In this document: positions 1 through 5,356 of the stretch, piece after piece
How the letters are laid out: each line of letters starts with the position of its first letter
Numbering within the stretch: position 1 is the stretch's first letter
NCBI GenBank assembly: GCA_937983015.1
Contig: CALKAK010000199.1
Span: forward strand, 1 to 6,034
Length of the DNA stretch: 6,034 nucleotides
Source of the DNA: an uncultured Bacillaceae bacterium
Lineage (GTDB): Bacteria > Bacillota > Bacilli > Bacillales > Caldibacillaceae
Direction of reading: 5' to 3'
Notes under the pieces: generated by a model
Told to the model about the DNA's origin: nothing
Seen by the model: only the letters and a program-made list of their open reading frames with translations
Databases searched by the model: none
Translations under genes and position numbers: made by a program

Positions 1-718
1 CAGATCGTCAATAATCCTGAATCTCAAACCAAAGCCGCCATCGCCATCAGAAATTATCGTTTTGCTCCGGAATGATGCTGGACTTTTACCGCTAAAAGAT
101 GATGAGTTGTCCGGTGTACGTCTTTACGTTGAACGTTTTCCAGGTGGGGAAAACGGGGAGTTGACGGCAAAATTATGGGAAATCATCAGGGACCATGATC
201 CTGCGATTTCACTAGTCGAACGGCTGGAAGAAGCGACCCATGCGTTTATCTAGATTTTACCGAAGCAACAATTATCAAAACGTGAACCTGCGGTTGAGAT
301 CTGCCCGTTAACCGGAATCGATCAAGTTGAAAGGATCATGGAAATTCAACGGACCGTACAAACGATCACCGCCATTGACTTTTCCAGCCCCTGGTTGATC
401 CAGGAGATCGAACCGTATGCAGCGGCATTTCTACCGACATTCGGTACCAGGGAAGAGGCCCTGCTTGATGTGATTCGCGGGCGTTACCATCCAACCGGGA
501 AGTTACCCATCACCATTCCCGCAACAAAAGGAGCACTCGAACTTGAAAAGGGCGATGTCCCGGGCTTTTTCGAATCACCTAATTATACTTATATTGCGAA
601 AACTGGTGATCGTTATGAAAATGGTTTCGGTCTTTCTTATACTGATCGCGGTCCTGGAGCACTGTTCAAAAATTTCCGCACCTTCATTAAAATTTTTTTG
701 ACAAATGAAGAGAGATAG
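1..718 (+). pseudogene. Decayed glycoside hydrolase family 3 (beta-glucosidase-like) gene, C-terminal part
   Basis: The conceptual product matches the C-terminal domain of GH3 beta-glucosidases, which hydrolyse terminal beta-linked sugars. Visible landmarks are a VLLRNDAGLLPLK-like segment (from about 59), then EIQRTVQTITAIDF, an EEALLDVIRGRYHPTGKLP block (about 452-508), a GDVPGF motif and the terminal YENGFGLSY (about 613-642) typical of the family. The gene is broken. Positions 1-51 read in frame 1 as a plausible upstream piece (NNPESQTKAA...), and the match then continues in frame 2, so a frameshift lies near 46-55. An in-frame TAG at 251-253 interrupts otherwise continuous homology up to the stop at 716-718. 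The N-terminal catalytic domain lies outside the window, so its state is unknown. The open stretches 62-253 and 338-718 are fragments, not separate genes. The family call is strong; inactivity is an inference that assumes the sequence is error-free. Confidence 0.85.
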
Positions 719-754
719 GGGCCGTGTTAGGCTATTCAGCTCTATTTTATAAAA

Positions 755-770
755 ATCTCGATATAGAGAT
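755..770. promoter_or_regulatory. MhqR-type operator (imperfect palindrome)
   Basis: The 16-bp sequence ATCTCGATATAGAGAT is symmetric at 7 of 8 base pairs. It fits the MhqR operator I recall from Bacillus subtilis (tATCTcgaAtTCgAGATaaaa) in both ATCT/AGAT arms, their 8-bp spacing and the A/T-rich right flank. MhqR is a MarR-family repressor of quinone- and catechol-detoxification genes. The site lies upstream of a member of exactly that gene class, which is independent support. It sits 7 bp before the best -35 box, or over the start point of a weaker upstream promoter (TATAAA at 748-753), so the repression geometry is not settled. The regulator gene is not in the window. Confidence 0.65.
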
Positions 771-777
771 ATTTTAA

Positions 778-806
778 TTGAAAATAAGTGTGTGAAAGTA
801 TACAAT
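778..806 (+). promoter_or_regulatory. SigA-like promoter for the ring-cleaving dioxygenase
   Basis: TTGAAA (778-783) and TACAAT (801-806) each match 5 of 6 consensus bases and are separated by an ideal 17 bp. Transcription would start near 813, giving a leader of about 128 nt before the ATG at 941. The leader is A/T-rich and I recognise no riboswitch in it. A strong Shine-Dalgarno AGGGGGG lies at 927-933, seven bases before the start codon. Confidence 0.55.
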
Positions 807-940
807 AAAATTACAGAATTTAATAAGTGCGAATTCATTTAACGAATATCGAAGTAAAAAAGGACGAGCATGTTCATACAACTTTGATAGTTATTACAAA
901 GTATTCGATTTATATGAGTAAAAATTAGGGGGGAATCCTT

Positions 941-1882
941 ATGCCAACCGTATTAGGACACCATCATATATCGATGTATACAAAGGATGCGCAAAGAAAC
1001 TTGGATTTTTATCGTAATGTCTTGGGGCTGCGGCTCGTGAAAAAATCCGTGAACCAAGATCAGCCGTTGATGTATCACTTGTTTTATGGAGATCGAATCG
1101 GAAGTCCGGGAACGGAATTGACCTTCTTTGAAATACCCCATGCGGGAAAAACCCGGCGGGGGACAAATGATATTGCCAAAATTGGCCTCCTTATTACAGA
1201 TGAGGCTGCTTTACAATACTGGAAGGAACGTTTACAGCAATTCAACATACCCTTGCACGAAGAAATCTTGTATGAGCGGCAAACCATCGTTTCTTTTAAA
1301 GACCCGGATGATCTCGAATTGTTTTTCATTGTCAACGGAGATGCACCAATTCCTGACTTCTGGCAGCCGTGGGAACAATCTCTTATACCAGAACCGTATC
1401 AAATCTTAGGAGTGGGACCGGTCGTTTTGCATGTGCGCAGGCCCGAATTGACAGCCCGAGTTTTGGAGGGGATTTTTCAATATCAAACCGTTTTCCAAAC
1501 TGAAGATACTGTCGTTTTTCGTTCACAGCGTGATGCACTGTTTGGAGAAATCGTCATTCGTCAAAAAGAAGGACCACTTACACGACCGGGGCGAGGTTAC
1601 GTCCACCATTTAGCTGTCCGGGTAGCCGATGATCACGCCCTGGCAGAAATTGCCTCGAAAGTAAAAGAGGCCGGGTATCGTTTGCGTGATATTGTCGACC
1701 GCTATTATTTCAAAAGTATTTATTTCCGCGACCGGAACGGCATCATGTTTGAAGTGGCGACTGATGGTCCGGGATTTACTCGTGATGAACCGGTAACCGA
1801 CCTCGGGATGAAGTTAGCGCTCCCGCCATTTTTAGAACATAAACGGGAAGAAATCGAAGCCACGTTAAAACCCATTCGTTGA
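941..1882 (+). CDS. Ring-cleaving dioxygenase, MhqA/MhqO type (VOC/glyoxalase fold)
   Basis: This 313-residue cytoplasmic protein is an intact two-domain vicinal-oxygen-chelate dioxygenase. The Bacillus homologues MhqA, MhqE and MhqO are thought to open aromatic rings of hydroquinones or catechols during quinone stress. The N-terminal VOC domain starts with GHHHIS (H8/H9) and DFYRNVLGLRLVKKSVN (22-38). The C-terminal domain has YVHHLAVRV (H222/H223) and NGIMFEVATDGPGF (E271). H9 or H8, H223 or H222 and E271 are the likely metal ligands by family analogy. The C-terminal LPPFLEHKREEIEATL segment is typical, and the length is normal for the family. The ATG start is supported by AGGGGGG seven bases upstream. 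An MhqR-like operator precedes it. It stands alone: no azoreductase, nitroreductase or hydrolase partner is adjacent. I cannot decide which mhq paralogue it is, so I give no symbol. Confidence 0.93.
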   Translation: MPTVLGHHHISMYTKDAQRNLDFYRNVLGLRLVKKSVNQDQPLMYHLFYGDRIGSPGTELTFFEIPHAGKTRRGTNDIAKIGLLITDEAALQYWKERLQQFNIPLHEEILYERQTIVSFKDPDDLELFFIVNGDAPIPDFWQPWEQSLIPEPYQILGVGPVVLHVRRPELTARVLEGIFQYQTVFQTEDTVVFRSQRDALFGEIVIRQKEGPLTRPGRGYVHHLAVRVADDHALAEIASKVKEAGYRLRDIVDRYYFKSIYFRDRNGIMFEVATDGPGFTRDEPVTDLGMKLALPPFLEHKREEIEATLKPIR

Positions 1883-1903
1883 TGGTGAGGATTCCCTATA
1901 AAT

Positions 1904-1944
1904 AAAAGAGGTTTCGTCGTGAAAATCACGAAGAAACCTTTTTT
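1904..1944. terminator. Bidirectional intrinsic terminator between convergent genes
   Basis: A long hairpin has arms GGTTTCGTCGTGA (1910-1922) and TCACGAAGAAACC (1926-1938), with one internal G-A mismatch and an AAA loop. It is flanked by AAAAGA on the left and TTTTTT (1939-1944) on the right. The plus strand gives a six-U tail 22-62 nt after the dioxygenase stop. The minus strand gives a T-rich tail (TCTTTTATT) just after the permease stop at 1953. It therefore probably serves both the rightward dioxygenase and the leftward ABC operon. Confidence 0.9.
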
Positions 1945-1952
1945 AACATTAC

Positions 1953-2705
1953 TCATTTCAAATCTCGTTTCAAGGCAAGTTTAACAAAAGCTCCGGCTAA
2001 AAGAGCCACATATAAAAAATTTAACAGGAGCGATTCGGGGAAGGACTCCAAAGAATAAATATTGTTGAATACGAGCGGGTTGAAGCGATCGGCTTCTTCA
2101 AAAAATTTCAATAAAGTGAAGAAAAGCCATAATCCGACCGTTCCCATCAGGGTACCCATGGAACTGAAAAATAGGGAAAACAAGAAGGCGCATACCGTAT
2201 AGATGACGAACATGAAGATAGTGAGGAGAAAGATTTTTCCTAACTCTTGCCAATCTTCTCCGGAATAGGTGATTTGAACCCGGTCAGGCTGAAGAAGATG
2301 CGCGAACAGCAAAAAGGACCCGACAAACATTCCAAATAGGACGATCATGATCTTTACCGTGAGCAGGATTTTCGCCCCGTACACAACCAACCGGGTTTTG
2401 CTATTTACAAAATAATGGTAAATGATTTTTTGGTCTAGCTCTCTACCGATTATATTCCAGATGATCACGGCAAGCATGACGGTAAAGATTCCTGTCTGGG
2501 ACAAAACATTAATCAGAAGTTGAGTGAGTTCAGGAAGGGGGATGGATGTTGAGATTCCATCCGTTCGCTCGATGCGCAAAGCCGGATTCTCTAAAGCGAG
2601 TTGATAATTCACAAAAAAGGATAAAAACAAAAGGATTGAAGTTAAAATATATACATCTTTTCTGCGGATAAGCTTACGCCCTTCCACTCGCAACATTCGG
2701 GTCAT
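1953..2705 (-). CDS. ABC-2 type transporter permease
   Basis: This 250-residue membrane protein is the likely transmembrane partner of the ATPase encoded just upstream. About six hydrophobic segments can be seen: roughly 18-36, 63-86, 108-136, 157-182, 185-201 and 224-243. The N-terminus (RKLIRRKDVYIL) is basic and cytoplasmic, and the first extracellular loop is polar. This is the layout of ABC-2 permeases of BcrB-like exporters, which usually work as dimers with two ATPase subunits. The ATG at 2703-2705 overlaps the ATPase stop in an ATGA arrangement, and a GGAGGTG Shine-Dalgarno at 2713-2719 sits seven bases upstream, indicating translational coupling. It is the last gene of the operon and ends at the shared terminator. 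The substrate cannot be read from the sequence; peptide antibiotic efflux or another export role are guesses from family membership. Confidence 0.85.
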   Translation of the reverse strand: MTRMLRVEGRKLIRRKDVYILTSILLFLSFFVNYQLALENPALRIERTDGISTSIPLPELTQLLINVLSQTGIFTVMLAVIIWNIIGRELDQKIIYHYFVNSKTRLVVYGAKILLTVKIMIVLFGMFVGSFLLFAHLLQPDRVQITYSGEDWQELGKIFLLTIFMFVIYTVCAFLFSLFFSSMGTLMGTVGLWLFFTLLKFFEEADRFNPLVFNNIYSLESFPESLLLNFLYVALLAGAFVKLALKRDLK

Positions 2706-3595
2706 GCATCCACACCTCCGAATAAATCGCGCAGGTCGAACTTTTCTATATCCACTTCGATCGTTTGCAAATTTTTCTCATTTAAAAACTGGACAATTTC
2801 TTCCACAAATTTTGCATTTGAGGTGGAGAAGTAAATGGAATCACCTTGTAAGCGAAAAGAAACGTCTTTGCCGAAATGATTGATGAGGTGTTCCATGGCG
2901 CGGGGATTGTTTTCCGTTTTGATTCTTACATTGACGGTGTGTTCTAGTTCGGCTACCGAAAATTCTTTTTGAATTTTTCCATCGTTGAGAAAGAGAATAC
3001 GGTCGGTGATTCTTTTCAATTCATCCAGTTGATGACTGGATAGGAGAAAGGTCATTCCTTGATGCGCTTTTTCTTTTAATACATGTTGTAATTTACTTAT
3101 GCCTTCGGGGTCTAGACCGACAAAAGGTTCATCCAAAATAACGAGCTTTGGTTGACCGATGAGCGCAGCGGCAAGGCCGAGCCGTTGTTGCATACCGAAA
3201 GAATAATGTTTGATCTTCTTATGTTTAGCCGAGGATAATCCAACGAGTTTTAGCAAGTCGTCCACTTCCGTTAAATCGGCTTCTTGTAAGATCGCCGTTT
3301 CGATCAACCATTCTCTTCCCGTTAAATATCCGGGAAATCTTGGTTCCAATAAGATCCGGACATCTTTATATAAATGTTGCCAATGTTTTTCCGGATCGTA
3401 TCCAAGTAAAGATAATGAACTGCTGTTTTTCGCTAATAAATTGACACAAATTTTCATCAAGGTTGTTTTACCAGCACCGTTAGCACCGAGTAGACCGACG
3501 ATTTCTCCCTTTTTCAGAGAAAAATTCACATCGACGAGTACGGGATTTTTCCCATAACGTTTCTGGAGTTCGCTTGCACGCAACAGAGCCTTCAT
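2702..3595 (-). CDS. ABC transporter ATP-binding protein (BcrA/CcmA-like exporter ATPase)
   Basis: This 297-residue cytoplasmic ATPase would power the adjacent permease. All catalytic motifs are intact: Walker A GANGAGKTT (37-45), signature YSFGMQQRLG (131-140), Walker B LVILDEP (151-157), D-loop GLDP (160-163) and the switch His188 in SSHQ. The Q-loop position carries Glu84 (LLEPRFPGYLTGREWL), as is common in BcrA-like ATPases. Residues after about 220 form an extra C-terminal domain of the type seen in that group. I chose the ATG at 3593-3595 because GGAAGGTGG lies just upstream and the start falls two bases after the regulator stop. An in-frame ATG at 3614-3616 would add seven residues, lacks a visible Shine-Dalgarno and would overlap the regulator gene. 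The gene ends in a 4-nt overlap with the permease. Confidence 0.92.
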   Translation of the reverse strand: MKALLRASELQKRYGKNPVLVDVNFSLKKGEIVGLLGANGAGKTTLMKICVNLLAKNSSSLSLLGYDPEKHWQHLYKDVRILLEPRFPGYLTGREWLIETAILQEADLTEVDDLLKLVGLSSAKHKKIKHYSFGMQQRLGLAAALIGQPKLVILDEPFVGLDPEGISKLQHVLKEKAHQGMTFLLSSHQLDELKRITDRILFLNDGKIQKEFSVAELEHTVNVRIKTENNPRAMEHLINHFGKDVSFRLQGDSIYFSTSNAKFVEEIVQFLNEKNLQTIEVDIEKFDLRDLFGGVDA

Positions 3596-3596
3596 T

Positions 3597-3815
3597 TTAT
3601 CCACCTTCCTCATCATCGGGAATGTATTCTAAAAGATCCCCCGGCTGACAATCGAGGGCTTTGCATAGAGCGTTTAATGTAGAAAAACGAATCGCCTTCG
3701 CTTTCCCGTTTTTTAGAATAGAAAGGTTACTATTCGTGATGCCGACTTCTTTCGCAAGTTCTCCAAGAGACTTCTTGCGTCTGGCCATCATTACGTCTAA
3801 GTTAACTTGAATCAT
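3597..3815 (-). CDS. Small XRE/Cro-CI family transcriptional regulator (YozG-like)
   Basis: This 72-residue protein is almost entirely one helix-turn-helix domain. The HTH reads SLGELAKEVGITNSNLSILKN (16-36), with the likely recognition helix at about 28-37, then the conserved FSTLNALCKALDCQPGDLLEY (44-64) that ends many Cro/CI-type domains. The short acidic tail DDEEGG holds no sensor domain. Small regulators of this kind are often encoded beside DUF2975 proteins, as yozG-yoaS in B. subtilis, and this pair repeats that arrangement. The ATG at 3813-3815 has AGGAGG at 3823-3828, which overlaps the stop codon of the DUF2975 gene, so translation is likely coupled. Its 3' end contains the Shine-Dalgarno for the ATPase. 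It probably binds the palindromes before the operon and regulates its own synthesis; this is inference from position. Confidence 0.88.
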   Translation of the reverse strand: MIQVNLDVMMARRKKSLGELAKEVGITNSNLSILKNGKAKAIRFSTLNALCKALDCQPGDLLEYIPDDEEGG

Positions 3816-3826
3816 CGTGCTCCCTC

Positions 3827-4372
3827 CTAGATTGTCAAATCATTTTCTTCTTTTATGCGGACGGCTTCTTTAAATATCTGGTATACGGCCAGGATCGCAA
3901 GTCCGGTGAATAAAAGACCGAAGTCAAAGGATATTTGCAGAGAAATTTCTACTTGGTTCGTATCGAGATAGGGTAACAGTTTATTTAACAGGCTATAAAA
4001 CGGAACATGATTGAAAAAGGCAAGGAAGATGACACAAAAGGCAACATTACGGATGGCCCGGGCATTTTCCATGATAAATAGCATTTCATCTTTTAAATGT
4101 TTGAAAAAGACTTGGACGTTCCAGAACATGATGAGAAAAATCGCGATATAAACGAGGAGTAAGATCAAATCGAGATAGGTGAATGAAAACCCTTGCGTTA
4201 CCCCTTCCGTGAAAGTAATCGATAACGGGCCTATAACTAATGAATAAATCATATCGGCAGCGTTCGTCAGTTTAATGACGATGAAAAACCCGGCGGCGAT
4301 CAGTCCAAGAATGATAAAAAGAATCGATAATCCGTGCATGACTTTATAAAACGTTTTTTGCCCTTTAGACAA
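3827..4372 (-). CDS. DUF2975 family four-helix membrane protein (YoaS-like)
   Basis: This 181-residue integral membrane protein has four hydrophobic segments at about 11-33, 66-89, 107-129 and 148-166, and a charged C-terminal tail ending in KEENDLTI. Length, topology and position directly before an XRE regulator match the DUF2975 family, whose biochemical role is unknown. A plausible idea is that it senses a membrane signal and controls the partner regulator; nothing in the sequence proves this. The start is a TTG (4370-4372), chosen because a near-perfect AAGGAGG (4381-4387) stands eight bases upstream. The first in-frame ATG (residue 12) has no comparable site and would cut into the first membrane helix. 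It is the first gene of the leftward operon. Confidence 0.85.
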   Translation of the reverse strand: MSKGQKTFYKVMHGLSILFIILGLIAAGFFIVIKLTNAADMIYSLVIGPLSITFTEGVTQGFSFTYLDLILLLVYIAIFLIMFWNVQVFFKHLKDEMLFIMENARAIRNVAFCVIFLAFFNHVPFYSLLNKLLPYLDTNQVEISLQISFDFGLLFTGLAILAVYQIFKEAVRIKEENDLTI

Positions 4373-4402
4373 GAACGCTCCCTCCTTGTTTTTGGTAATT
4401 CT

Positions 4403-4431
4403 AATATATCTGAAAATTTACCGTAAATCAA
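4403..4431 (-). promoter_or_regulatory. SigA-like promoter of the DUF2975-XRE-ABC operon
   Basis: Read leftward, TTGATT (4431-4426) and TATATT (4408-4403) are separated by exactly 17 bp. The predicted start point is near 4396, giving a short leader of about 24 nt to the TTG start. The operon genes follow with no other obvious promoter or terminator between them. Confidence 0.65.
4416..4428. promoter_or_regulatory. Palindromic operator candidate in the promoter spacer
   Basis: ATTTAC-c-GTAAAT is a perfect 6+1+6 palindrome lying between the -10 and -35 boxes and touching the -35 box. A protein bound here would block RNA polymerase. The XRE regulator encoded in the same operon is the natural candidate; that link is inferred. 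Confidence 0.5.
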
Positions 4432-4486
4432 CAAATATTTATTGTTTTTCGATAAATTTTTGTTGATGTTTATAAAATATTTATCG
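4427..4486. repeat. Two interleaved inverted repeats upstream of the leftward operon
   Basis: ATCAACAAA (4427-4435) pairs perfectly with TTTGTTGAT (4459-4467). Interleaved with it, CGATAAAT (4450-4457) pairs with ATTTATCG (4479-4486), with further partial A/T matches toward the inside. The region is very A/T-rich, so some symmetry could be chance, but the first repeat contains mixed bases and overlaps the -35 box. They may be further regulator sites upstream of the promoter. Confidence 0.4.
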
Positions 4487-4530
4487 GATTTCATAACTTA
4501 CGGGAAATACATCTCGGGGTGCGGTTGGCG

Positions 4531-4546
4531 TTTCATCGTGATGAAA
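4531..4546. promoter_or_regulatory. Palindrome upstream of the HesB-like gene
   Basis: TTTCATC-gt-GATGAAA has two perfect 7-bp arms around a 2-bp centre. It lies about 22 bp upstream of the -35 region of the rightward promoter and about 100 bp upstream of the leftward one, in the divergent intergenic region. It resembles a dimeric repressor or activator site, but I cannot assign the protein. Confidence 0.35.
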
Positions 4547-4568
4547 TGTTATGAGGCTGGAAATCTGT

Positions 4569-4597
4569 TTTTCTCTTCACATGTTTTCTTGTATAAT
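4569..4597 (+). promoter_or_regulatory. Probable promoter of the HesB/YneR-like gene
   Basis: A perfect -10 box TATAAT (4592-4597) lies 42 bp before the ATG. The -35 region at 17-bp spacing (TTTTCT, 4569-4574) is poor, so the promoter may be weak or helped by an activator. The predicted start is near 4604. Confidence 0.5.
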
Positions 4598-4639
4598 GGT
4601 TTTATGGATAAATGTAGTGATCTCAAGGAGTGAAAACGA

Positions 4640-4945
4640 ATGAAAATTGTGATCAGCCCTGAAGCTTTAAACTGGTTCAAAGAAGAAATGGGATTAACAG
4701 CAGGTGATAAGATTAAATTTTTCACAAAAATCTACAGTTCAAGCCCGGTCCAGAGAGGATATGGCATCAGTTTTACGAAGGATAATGAACCACTGAATAT
4801 CGCTGCGAGTACCGTTTTGGACGGGATCGAATTTTATGTCGAAGAATCGGACGAATGGTTCTTTGATGGCCATGACTTGCATGTCCATTACAACGCCGAA
4901 CTTGATGAGATCCTCTTTGATTATGTGAAAGCAGATGAACAATAG
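4640..4945 (+). CDS. HesB/YneR-like protein (HesB-like fold, no cysteines)
   Basis: This 101-residue cytoplasmic protein belongs to the HesB-like group that includes B. subtilis YneR. Recognisable segments are ISPEALNWFKEEMGL (5-19), KFFTKIYSSSPVQRGYGISF (26-45), and WFFDGHDLHVHYNAELDEI (73-91). A-type iron-sulfur carriers (IscA/SufA) of the same fold coordinate iron or clusters through three conserved cysteines. This protein has no cysteine at all, so a cluster-carrier role by that mechanism is unlikely and its function is unknown. The ATG is supported by AAGGAG (4625-4630), nine bases upstream. The gene appears to be monocistronic, divergent from the DUF2975 operon and followed by hairpins. 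Confidence 0.87.
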   Translation: MKIVISPEALNWFKEEMGLTAGDKIKFFTKIYSSSPVQRGYGISFTKDNEPLNIAASTVLDGIEFYVEESDEWFFDGHDLHVHYNAELDEILFDYVKADEQ

Positions 4946-4953
4946 AAAAAGTA

Positions 4954-5016
4954 ATTGTTTACGAAAAACAATAACCCCCCTGTTTCCAACTGTTCATAGG
5001 TGGAAACGGGGGGTTA
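4954..5016. terminator. Tandem hairpins after the HesB-like gene; strongest as a leftward terminator
   Basis: The first hairpin is ATTGTTT (4954-4960), loop ACGAA, AAACAAT (4966-4972). The second is much stronger: TAACCCCCC-t-GTTTCCA (4972-4988) pairs with TGGAAAC-GGGGGGTTA (5001-5016), 16 bp with one bulged T and a 12-nt loop. The plus strand has no U tract after the big stem (GCATTTGC follows). On the minus strand the stem is followed by a T-rich run (TTGTTTTTC). It may end the HesB transcript imperfectly and block leftward transcripts well. Confidence 0.6.
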
Positions 5017-5075
5017 GCATTTGCGGTGAATAGTGGTGAATTTAGCTTTTGCTTTCCAGGATTTGGGGGATCATT

Positions 5076-5186
5076 CTAGAACGGAGGGTTTTCGACTTTT
5101 TGTTTTAGCGCATTTTTTATAGTGAAGATTTCGGAATCAGGAAAAGAACTTCGAGCTCGTGAATCCACTCCTTGAACTGCTTTCAA
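5076..5186 (-). CDS. Possible short leftward ORF of unknown nature (36 codons)
   Basis: Read leftward from a TTG at 5186, the frame is open for 36 residues to TAG at 5076-5078; without requiring a start it is open for 46 codons from 5216. The peptide (MKAVQGVDSRARSSFPDSEI... to KVENPPF) has a protein-like mixed composition rather than the lysine/phenylalanine-rich look of random A/T-rich DNA. There is only a weak, distant AAGGGG upstream and no clear promoter. The hairpin at 4972-5016 with a T-rich minus-strand tail would suit a leftward transcript. I do not recognise a family; a gene remnant, a repeat-borne ORF or chance are all possible. Confidence 0.15.
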   Translation of the reverse strand: MKAVQGVDSRARSSFPDSEIFTIKNALKQKVENPPF

Positions 5187-5313
5187 TAAAAATTGATTTT
5201 CCCCTTCATAACATTGCTAATTTTTTTTGTCTTTTAATTCCTATTACCGCAATTTTCAGCACAGGGACAATGTGAACTCATTTATAAAAATAAATGGGGA
5301 AAAATCACGATTG

Positions 5314-5329
5314 TGTGATATATATCACA
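5314..5329. promoter_or_regulatory. Fnr/CRP-family (or Rex) binding site
   Basis: TGTGATATATATCACA is a perfect 16-bp palindrome of the form TGTGA-N6-TCACA, the recognition pattern of Bacillus Fnr and of the wider CRP/Fnr family. Rex shares the TGTGA/TCACA core but prefers an extra T/A pair outside (TTGTGA...TCACAA); here the flanks are G and T, which favours Fnr. The centre (5321.5) is 41.5 bp from the start point predicted from the extended -10 box downstream. No regulator gene is present in the window. Confidence 0.55.
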
Positions 5330-5347
5330 TAAGTGATCGCAAAAAAG

Positions 5348-5356
5348 TGATAAAAT
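5348..5356 (+). promoter_or_regulatory. Extended -10 element of a predicted class II activator-dependent promoter
   Basis: TGaTAAAAT (5348-5356) has the TGn extension and a -10 hexamer matching 5 of 6 bases. The predicted start is near 5363. No good -35 box is present, because the expected position is covered by the downstream edge of the Fnr-like palindrome, as expected for a class II activated promoter. The transcript would have a leader of about 213 nt before the ATG at 5576, unless it is a separate small RNA; no terminator is visible in between. Confidence 0.45.

Noticed and set aside
62..253. Open frame treated as an independent small protein
   Set aside because: It is an internal piece of the GH3 gene, in the same frame as 338-718 and separated from it only by one TAG.
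251..253. In-frame TAG as stop-codon readthrough or recoding
   Set aside because: No recoding signal is visible and a frameshift breaks the same gene nearby, so decay is simpler.
711..750. Terminator after the GH3 remnant
   Set aside because: Only short, poorly aligned AGAG/CTCT and ATAG/CTAT pairings can be drawn, without a stable stem before the T-rich run.
575..838. Minus-strand open frame of 87 codons
   Set aside because: It overlaps the GH3 remnant and A/T-rich intergenic DNA, has a random-looking composition and no ribosome binding site.
884..914. Second promoter close to the dioxygenase start (TTGATA)
   Set aside because: No acceptable -10 box lies at 16-18 bp spacing; the promoter at 778-806 is clearly better.
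939..1409. Several open frames opposite or across the dioxygenase gene
   Set aside because: They lie inside a well-supported gene and have no family-like sequence or ribosome binding sites.
3210..3557. Plus-strand open frame of 115 codons
   Set aside because: It is antisense to the conserved ATPase motifs, which fully explain the region.
4300..4494. Minus-strand open frame upstream of and overlapping the DUF2975 start
   Set aside because: It spans the promoter and has no suitable start signal; the TTG start at 4372 with AAGGAGG explains the region better.
4442..4633. Plus-strand open frame of 63 codons in the divergent promoter region
   Set aside because: No ribosome binding site, random composition, and it runs across the operator repeats and the HesB promoter.
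5181..5228. T8 run as an intrinsic terminator
   Set aside because: The only nearby stem (TCAAT-aaaa-ATTGA) is weak, all but one pair A/T, and too far from the T run.
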